Of a stretch of DNA of 36,244 nt, positions 31,507-36,244 are shown piece after piece. The stretch spans positions 1-36,244 of the forward strand of contig URZX01000025.1 of assembly GCA_900552455.1 (NCBI GenBank), in the 5' to 3' direction. Position 1 is the stretch's first letter; each line of letters begins with the position of its first letter. Source of the DNA: an uncultured Peptococcaceae bacterium (GTDB taxonomy: Bacteria > Bacillota > Peptococcia > Peptococcales > Peptococcaceae). Position numbers and translations under genes: made by a program. The notes under the pieces are model-generated. The model worked only from the letters and a program-made list of their open reading frames with translations. It did not search any database and had not been told where the DNA came from.

Positions 31507-32931
31507 TTAATCTTCCTCGATGGTCAGGCAGAAACCGGAGACATCGCCGTAGCCTTCTGTGCCTTCCACGGTGGTGAAGCGGCGAAATTCCTTGCTCTTG
31601 GCGCCTGGCAGGCGGAAATCGGTGTTATCGACAGGGGCGATGGCGACCTCCTCTGGCTTTTCTACCTGTGGCACGTATTCATACGGATAACGGTAAGCGC
31701 GGTAGACCATGTTGGTGGTTATGTGTTCGCCGAAATACGGGCTGATGTATTCCCAGACGATCTCGTGCTCTGGCGTGATCTCCAGAAGCCGGCCGTCTTC
31801 GCCCTGGGTGATCAGGGTGTTGCCGTTTGGCAGACGCTGGGCGCTGGAGATGTAGCAGCTGTAGAAATGGTCGGCGATGAAAGGCTGCATATAGCCGAGG
31901 TCCATCGGCCGACACTGCCAGACGATCTCCAGCGTCGTCGGATCGATCTCGAGCACGCGCGAATAGTCGCGGTGCGCGTTGTTCACGCCCATCGGCGAGA
32001 CAGGATTTGGCGCGCCGTAGCCGGCCCAGCCGCCGTTGTCGTAGATGAGGATGTTGCCGGCGCCAGGCAGCCCCTGTGGGATCATGTGGGCGTGGTGCTG
32101 GCCGATGATCTGGCCGATCTCTGCCGCCTTGCCGGTTGCGTAGTCGGGGCCGAGCTTCCAGACGAGCTTGCCGGTCTTTTTGTCGAGGATGGCAATGATG
32201 TTGGTCTGGCGGCCGTCGAAGATGATGTTGTCGGGATGGAAGCGTTCGTCGCCGGCGTCGTACCATTTGTTCGGGCCGAGGACGCTCATGCAGTTGATGT
32301 GCATCCAGTCGCCGAGGCCGTTTTTCACAAGGTTTGGATTGCGGGCGATGGCGTTTTTCGCCGCTTCGTCAAAGCCCAGCTCGTCGAAATGATCGTGGAT
32401 GCACCATTCCCAGACGATGTTGCCCTCCCAGTCGACCTCGATCATGCGGTCGCTGATCAGCTTGTGCAGGCTAATCTCCGGCACGACGACGTCGGTGTGG
32501 GTGAGGATCAGCGTGTTGCCGCCTTCGGTCTTGGCATCCATCCCTGGCACATAGTAGCCGACGGGATTGCCCTCGCGCTGGTAGTCGTGGTGCTGGCGCG
32601 CCATCCATTCCGGCGCGTGGTCCGGGTCCTCGATGTACTGGTTTTTCTTAAATTCCCAGCGCACGCGGCCGTTCCAGTCCACCTGCACCAGGTCCTTGTA
32701 ATCCTGCCAGCCGTAGGTGCTGTTGCGCTGGCCGCGGCAGCCGAAAACGTCGCCGTTTGAGAGGAGCTTGTTGGGAAAACCCTCGAGATTGTGCCAGTGG
32801 TTGACAACGCCGCCGTTCATATCGATGAGGGTGGCGCCGTGCTCATTGGCCTGAAACAGCGTGTAGCCGTTGTAGCATTTTTCCGGTTTGTAGATGATCG
32901 TGCCCATTGGGTGTACAGATGGGGTGCCCAT
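31507..32931 (-). CDS. Arylsulfotransferase (ASST) family protein, no signal peptide
   Basis: A 474-residue protein with the six-bladed beta-propeller pattern of bacterial arylsulfate sulfotransferases, which move sulfate between phenolic compounds without PAPS. The ASST signature is seen as LGDWMHINCMSVL, NIIFDGRQTNIIAILDKKTG, KLVWKLGP and GQHHAHMIPQ...GNILIYDNGG, with conserved His in DWMHIN and QHHAH as candidate catalytic residues. Classical ASST enzymes are periplasmic, with signal peptide and disulfide; here the ATG at 32929-32931 (after AAAGGAGGAATAAAC) begins with GTPSVHPMGTIIYK and no signal. A cytosolic enzyme, or a different substrate, is implied. It follows an HD-domain gene by 13 bases. 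Confidence 0.85.
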   Translation of the reverse strand: MGTPSVHPMGTIIYKPEKCYNGYTLFQANEHGATLIDMNGGVVNHWHNLEGFPNKLLSNGDVFGCRGQRNSTYGWQDYKDLVQVDWNGRVRWEFKKNQYIEDPDHAPEWMARQHHDYQREGNPVGYYVPGMDAKTEGGNTLILTHTDVVVPEISLHKLISDRMIEVDWEGNIVWEWCIHDHFDELGFDEAAKNAIARNPNLVKNGLGDWMHINCMSVLGPNKWYDAGDERFHPDNIIFDGRQTNIIAILDKKTGKLVWKLGPDYATGKAAEIGQIIGQHHAHMIPQGLPGAGNILIYDNGGWAGYGAPNPVSPMGVNNAHRDYSRVLEIDPTTLEIVWQCRPMDLGYMQPFIADHFYSCYISSAQRLPNGNTLITQGEDGRLLEITPEHEIVWEYISPYFGEHITTNMVYRAYRYPYEYVPQVEKPEEVAIAPVDNTDFRLPGAKSKEFRRFTTVEGTEGYGDVSGFCLTIEED

Positions 32932-32944
32932 GTTTATTCCTCCT

Positions 32945-33550
32945 TTAGATAGATGCAGCCCGTGCCACGAGCTGCGGCAGCTCCTCGCGCACGCTGGCTT
33001 CGCAGTCGCGCATGGCGAGGATGGTTTTCTCGAAAAGCTCCTTGAGCTCCCAGCCGAGATTTTCTGCGCCCTGGCGGATGACATCGCGGGAGCAACCGGC
33101 GGCGAAGTGCTTATCCTTAAACTTGCGCTTGACGCTGTCGGCGCCCATGTCCATGACGCTCTTCGACGGACGCACCAGCGCCCCGGCGTTGATCAGCCCG
33201 GTGAGCTCGTCTGCCGCAAAGAGCACCTTCTCCATCTCGTGCTCCGGCTTCACATCGCTGCAGATGCCGTAGCCATGGCTGCAGACGGCGTGGGTCAGTT
33301 CCTCGCCGGCGTCGATCTCTGCCAACAGCGCTGGCGCCTTCTGGCAGTGCGCGTCGGGATACTGCTCAAAATCAATGTCGTGCAAAAGCCCCACCAGCCG
33401 CCAGAAATCCTCCTCCTCGCCGTAGCCCAATTCGCGGGCGTACCAGCCCATGACGCCCTCCACCGTCAGCGCGTGCTCCAGGTGGAAGGTGTCCTTGTTG
33501 TATTTCAGCAGCAGCTCCAGCGCCTGCTCGCGTGTGATCGTTGTCTCCAT
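32945..33550 (-). CDS. HD-domain phosphohydrolase-like protein
   Basis: A 201-residue soluble protein with an HD metal-binding fold: H26 (FHLEHALTVEG), HD at 57-58 (RLVGLLHDIDFEQYP) and further His/Asp in VCSHGYGICSD and AADELTGLINAGAL. Such proteins act as metal-dependent phosphohydrolases on nucleotides or related compounds; the substrate is not known. ATG at 33548-33550 after GGAGGAGG. It is first in a two-gene operon with the arylsulfotransferase-like gene, in back-to-back arrangement with the ABC-F gene leader. Confidence 0.85.
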   Translation of the reverse strand: METTITREQALELLLKYNKDTFHLEHALTVEGVMGWYARELGYGEEEDFWRLVGLLHDIDFEQYPDAHCQKAPALLAEIDAGEELTHAVCSHGYGICSDVKPEHEMEKVLFAADELTGLINAGALVRPSKSVMDMGADSVKRKFKDKHFAAGCSRDVIRQGAENLGWELKELFEKTILAMRDCEASVREELPQLVARAASI

Positions 33551-33590
33551 GATCCGTCCTCCTCCATGTGCGTTTGGTTTTCTTCTTATA

Positions 33591-33620
33591 AGTGTAGCCG
33601 TTTTCAGCCGAATCTGTCAA
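33591..33620 (-). promoter_or_regulatory. Promoter of the HD-ASST operon
   Basis: On the minus strand, perfect TTGACA (33615-33620) and TACACT (33591-33596) with an 18-bp spacer. Its -35 is 6 bp from the -35 of the divergent ABC-F promoter. Confidence 0.75.
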
Positions 33621-33626
33621 TCGCTC

Positions 33627-33655
33627 TTGCAGAAAATTCTGCGCTGTGGTATGCT
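33627..33655 (+). promoter_or_regulatory. Promoter of the ABC-F leader transcript
   Basis: TTGCAG (33627-33632) and TATGCT (33650-33655) with a 17-bp spacer; predicted start about 33662, giving a leader of about 310 nt before the ABC-F start codon. Confidence 0.7.
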
Positions 33656-33684
33656 GAATGTGTTGAACCGAAAGGAGTGGCAGC

Positions 33685-33708
33685 ATGCTTCATCATTCTT
33701 GCAAATAA
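33685..33708 (+). CDS. Leader peptide 1 of the ABC-F gene (uORF, MLHHSCK)
   Basis: A 7-codon ORF (MLHHSCK, stop TAA) with a near-perfect Shine-Dalgarno AAAGGAG 7 bases upstream, 25 bp into the transcript. Its 3' end (33697-33705, TCTTGCAAA) is a perfect 9-bp inverted repeat of 33747-33755. Ribosomes stalled on it by an antibiotic could open this hairpin. The pattern is that of attenuation leader peptides of antibiotic-response genes; the product itself is probably not functional. Confidence 0.7.
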   Translation: MLHHSCK

Positions 33709-33810
33709 AATCACCGCAGAACCATCCGTCGGGATTTTTGCGCCCTTTTGCAAGATTGACGAATCACGTCTCACGCCGCTGCTTAATGAACAGCCCTATT
33801 TGTATGCACG

Positions 33811-33844
33811 GAGCCGTGAGAATCGATCTCATGGCTCTTTTTTT
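33811..33844 (+). terminator. Leader terminator (attenuator) upstream of the ABC-F gene
   Basis: GAGCCGTGAG (33811-33820) and CTCATGGCTC (33828-33837) form a 10-bp stem with one G-T pair and a 7-nt loop, then seven T. It lies within the leader, so by default transcription should stop before the ABC-F gene. CTCACG at 33770-33775 can pair with CGTGAG of the left arm and could act as antiterminator. Confidence 0.88.
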
Positions 33845-33865
33845 AATGAAAGGAAGTGGTTTCAT

Positions 33866-33910
33866 ATGAAAAAAATGATCAAGGTGATGGGCGGAGGTTG
33901 CCTCGCCTGA
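33866..33910 (+). CDS. Leader peptide 2 of the ABC-F gene (uORF, 14 codons)
   Basis: A 14-codon ORF (MKKMIKVMGGGCLA, stop TGA) right after the attenuator, with GAAAGGAAG 9-10 bases upstream. Its last third forms a hairpin (GGCGGAGG / CCTCGCC, 33890-33907). Downstream, CTTTGTA (33935-33941) and TACAAAG (33954-33960) pair over 7 bp and partly cover AAAGGAGG (33957-33964), the ABC-F ribosome binding site. It may control translation of that gene. Confidence 0.6.
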   Translation: MKKMIKVMGGGCLA

Positions 33911-33974
33911 CAGTGACCACACGCTCAACACCGACTTTGTAAACTTCAAAGAATACAAAGGAGGCACTGATCCA

Positions 33975-35438
33975 ATGTCACTTATTAACGTAGAACATCT
34001 CACTTTTTCCTATCCTTCCAGCCTTGAACCGGTGTTCAAAGACGTCAGTTTCAAGCTTGACACCGACTGGCGGCTTGGGCTCATCGGGCGCAACGGTCGC
34101 GGCAAAACGACCTTTCTGAAGTTGCTCATGGGCGAAGAATCCCACAGCGGTACGATCTCTTGCCCGGTTGAGTGCATCTATTTTCCCCAGACGCCTGCCG
34201 ATCCCACACTGCTTAGCCGCGATGTCCTTGCCGAGCTGTATCCACTCGCCGAAGACTGGCAGTTCCGGCGTGAACTGAATCTGCTCAAACTCGATGCCGA
34301 CGACATTTTCTGGCGGCCATTCTCCACACTCTCTGGCGGCGAACAAACGAAGGTGCTCCTGGCCGGACTCTTTTTAGACGACGTCGCGCTCCCGCTCATT
34401 GACGAGCCAACGAACCATCTCGATCTTGCAGGACGCGAGGCGGTGGCACGCTATCTTCGCCGCAAACGCGGGTTCATCCTAGTCAGCCACGACCGCACCT
34501 TTCTCGATGACTGTGTCGACCACATTCTCGCGATCAACCCTTCGGACATTGAAATTCACAACGGAAATTATTCCTCCTGGCAGGAAAATTTTGCACGCCG
34601 CGAAGCCTATGAAAAAACGCAAAATGCCCGTCTGCAAAAGGAGATCCATCATCTTCAACAAGCCGCGCAACGTACCGCGTCCTGGTCTGACCATGTTGAA
34701 CGCACGAAAATCGGCGCCGCTGACAAAGGCTACGTCGGCCACATGGCGGCAAAAATGATGAAACGCTCAAAAGCCGTCGAAGCGCGTCGCGAGCGCACCA
34801 TCGAGGAAAAATCCAGGCTCCTCAAGGATTTTGAGCGCGAGCAGCCACTCAAACTCGTGCCCCTCACTTATCGCGCTGACCGCCTCGTTACTTTCGAGAA
34901 CGTACAGGTGCGTTACAACGACACCCCTATCGGCGCACCACACACCTTCACCATCCATCGCGGCGATCGCCTTTTTCTCGACGGTCCCAACGGCTGCGGC
35001 AAATCCAGCCTTCTACGCCTGCTCGCAAACGACGCGCCAGCATTCAGCGGCAGACTGCACATCGCCAGCGGACTCATCATCTCCATCGTGCCTCAGCATA
35101 CCGATACTCTTGCCGGCAGCGTATTTGATTTTGCCGAAGCCATGCACATCGATCGCACCCTTTTCCTATCCTTTCTACGGAAAATGGGCTTCTCACGCGA
35201 TCATTTCGACCGCGATATGCGCGCATTTTCTGAAGGCCAGAAGAAAAAAATCCTGCTCGCAAAAAGTCTCAGCGAACAAGCCCATCTCTATGTCTGGGAC
35301 GAACCACTGAATTACATCGATCTCGCCTCGCGTTTGCAGATCGAAGCGCTCATCAAAAAATATCAACCAACCATGCTTCTTGTCGAACACGACCGCGCCT
35401 TTCGCGATGCCATCGCCACCGAAGTGATCCAGTTGTAA
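33975..35438 (+). CDS. ABC-F ribosome-protection protein, Lsa type
   Basis: A 487-residue twin-ATPase without membrane domains. Walker A GRNGRGKTT (38-46), signature LSGGEQ (119-124), Walker B LIDEPTNHLDL (141-151). The second set is GPNGCGKSS (337-345), FSEGQKKK (418-425) and WDEPLNYIDL (441-450). Between them is the P-site tRNA-interaction linker (about 205-290), including MMKRSKAVEARRE. Long stretches (LGLIGRNGRGKTTFLKLL, WRPFSTLSGGEQTKVLL) match the Lsa proteins of enterococci as I recall them, which bind the ribosome and displace lincosamides, streptogramin A and pleuromutilins. Ribosome binding site AAAGGAGG. The attenuation leader upstream supports an antibiotic-induced role; resistance spectrum is inference. 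Confidence 0.93.
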   Translation: MSLINVEHLTFSYPSSLEPVFKDVSFKLDTDWRLGLIGRNGRGKTTFLKLLMGEESHSGTISCPVECIYFPQTPADPTLLSRDVLAELYPLAEDWQFRRELNLLKLDADDIFWRPFSTLSGGEQTKVLLAGLFLDDVALPLIDEPTNHLDLAGREAVARYLRRKRGFILVSHDRTFLDDCVDHILAINPSDIEIHNGNYSSWQENFARREAYEKTQNARLQKEIHHLQQAAQRTASWSDHVERTKIGAADKGYVGHMAAKMMKRSKAVEARRERTIEEKSRLLKDFEREQPLKLVPLTYRADRLVTFENVQVRYNDTPIGAPHTFTIHRGDRLFLDGPNGCGKSSLLRLLANDAPAFSGRLHIASGLIISIVPQHTDTLAGSVFDFAEAMHIDRTLFLSFLRKMGFSRDHFDRDMRAFSEGQKKKILLAKSLSEQAHLYVWDEPLNYIDLASRLQIEALIKKYQPTMLLVEHDRAFRDAIATEVIQL

Positions 35439-35445
35439 CATAAGA

Positions 35446-35479
35446 AAATGCTTCCAGCACACATTCGCTGGAAGCATTT
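35446..35479. terminator. Bidirectional terminator of the ABC-F and acetyltransferase genes
   Basis: AAATGCTTCCAGC and GCTGGAAGCATTT form a perfect 13-bp stem with an 8-nt loop between convergent genes; T-rich tracts lie on both sides. Confidence 0.85.
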
Positions 35480-35480
35480 C

Positions 35481-36056
35481 TTAATTTTCGCAGTCTACCG
35501 TCTTGATGAAGCGCGCCGGCACACCGCCGACAATGGTATTTGGCGCCACGTCTTTCGTCACCACAGCACCTGCTGCCACAATAGCACCGTCGCCGATGCT
35601 GACACCTGGCAAAACCGTCACATTGGCGCCAATCCAAACTTTTTTGCCAATGTGCACCGGTCGCCCATACATACCGCTGCGCCGCGCAGGATCCTGTAAA
35701 TGATTGAGCGTCGCGATCACCGTATTGTGGCCGATGAGCGCGCCGTCATCGATGGTCACCCCACCCTGATCCTGAATCTTCACGCCGCTGTTAAAAAACA
35801 CGCCCTTACCAATTTTAAGGTTTTTCCCACAGTCGCTAAAAAATGGAGGAAAAAAATTCACACCTTCACCCACCTCGCGGCCAGTGAGTGCGCAGAAAAG
35901 GGCGTGGATCGTCTCTGGCGAGCGATCACAAGTGTTGAGCTGCTCGCAGATACGAATGGCCTCCTCAGCCAGCTGATGCATCACCACATGCACGTCCGAT
36001 TGTCCTTCAAGCACCGCGCCGCTGTTCATAAACGCCAAAAATTCTTCTACTGTCAT
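35481..36056 (-). CDS. Sugar O-acetyltransferase, maltose/galactoside acetyltransferase family
   Basis: A 191-residue left-handed beta-helix acetyltransferase of the LacA/Maa/NodL type that moves acetyl from acetyl-CoA to a sugar hydroxyl. Hexapeptide repeats run from about 85 to 180 ([70 protein letters not shown]). The catalytic His lies in ATLNH. An N-terminal helical region (1-60) precedes the repeats. The ATG at 36054-36056 is preferred: AAGGAG lies 8 bases upstream; an ATG at 36077 is possible. Substrate unknown. Confidence 0.92.
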   Translation of the reverse strand: MTVEEFLAFMNSGAVLEGQSDVHVVMHQLAEEAIRICEQLNTCDRSPETIHALFCALTGREVGEGVNFFPPFFSDCGKNLKIGKGVFFNSGVKIQDQGGVTIDDGALIGHNTVIATLNHLQDPARRSGMYGRPVHIGKKVWIGANVTVLPGVSIGDGAIVAAGAVVTKDVAPNTIVGGVPARFIKTVDCEN

Positions 36057-36160
36057 CCTTGGTACTCCTTCCTTCATGCATTTCCTACAATTATAAACAA
36101 TGTCAGCAGAATATGCCAATAGCACGTAATCATCGCCTATCATGCACGGCGCTCATAACG

Positions 36161-36190
36161 TAAAAACGCAGTCTCGAATTGAGACTGCGT
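36161..36190 (-). terminator. Terminator-like palindrome near the window end
   Basis: ACGCAGTCTC (36166-36175) and GAGACTGCGT (36181-36190), a perfect 10-bp stem with a 5-nt loop. TTTTTAC follows on the minus strand, so it fits the end of a minus-strand gene beyond the window. Confidence 0.7.
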
Positions 36191-36202
36191 CAGACTGTAG
36201 AT

Positions 36203-36237
36203 AAACCCTATTTTGGCATCTAGCCAAAATAGGGTTT
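36203..36237. repeat. Perfect 15-bp inverted repeat at the window end
   Basis: AAACCCTATTTTGGC (36203-36217) and GCCAAAATAGGGTTT (36223-36237) with a 5-nt loop. It is either a second terminator (TTTTCT follows on the plus strand) or the end of a repeated element. It lies 12 bp beyond the previous palindrome. Confidence 0.6.
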
Positions 36238-36244
36238 TCTCATT

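Noticed and set aside
31723..32760. Plus-strand frame of 345 codons opposite the arylsulfotransferase gene
   Set aside because: Antisense shadow; the minus-strand frame has a good ribosome binding site and clear family motifs.

Overview
The window is a GC-rich, tightly packed bacterial chromosome segment of about 36 kb. Nearly all genes lie on the minus strand. Gene content points to Bacillota: the ylxM-ffh-rpsP-khpA-ylqD-rimM-trmD order, a T-box leader on valS, a split ThrE exporter, DUF711/ACT and DUF5665 proteins, and strong AGGAGG ribosome binding sites. GC content plus a tatA/tatB/tatC set makes a Negativicutes-like anaerobe a reasonable but unproven guess. No rRNA, tRNA, CRISPR array, transposase or prophage module was seen.

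Layout. Bases 1-1485: the 3' end of a VanR-like response regulator, its receiver domain missing and an in-frame stop at 39-41, followed by an intact VanS-like kinase with no vanHAX genes. 1552-1922: a cold-shock gene with a long structured leader. 1993-6055: an SRP/ribosome-maturation operon (ylxM to trmD) with an internal terminator-like hairpin. 6080-7388: divergent dut and yebC. 7466-10416: an operon of a CBS-domain protein, two-part ThrE and a cysteine-rich polyferredoxin. 10484-13790: carB alone on the plus strand, without carA. 13910-15629: a secreted multidomain cell-wall amidase. 15716-21655: an eight-gene minus-strand run (CBS, ACT, DUF711, DUF5665, lspA, RluA-family synthase and two tandem LysR paralogues). 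21789-22985: an atypical thioredoxin reductase with a thioredoxin-like tail. 23295-28653: valS behind a T-box, followed without a visible break by tatA, tatB, tatC, a PRC-barrel protein and a small FeoA-like protein. 28723-31478: yajC-secD-secF. 31507-33620: an HD-domain protein and a leaderless arylsulfotransferase-like protein. 33627-35438: an Lsa-type ABC-F ribosome-protection protein on the plus strand, behind a 300-nt leader with two small ORFs, a terminator and a hairpin over the ribosome binding site. 35481-36056: a sugar O-acetyltransferase. The window ends in two strong palindromes.

Most of the window is housekeeping: protein targeting (Ffh, SecDF-YajC, Tat, LspA), translation (RpsP, RimM, TrmD, ValS, RluA family) and sensing (CBS, ACT, LysR, VanS). 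The least ordinary parts are regulatory RNA structures: the ABC-F leader, the csp leader, the khpA-ylqD hairpin and the T-box shared by valS and the Tat genes. The thioredoxin reductase and the polyferredoxin are also unusual.
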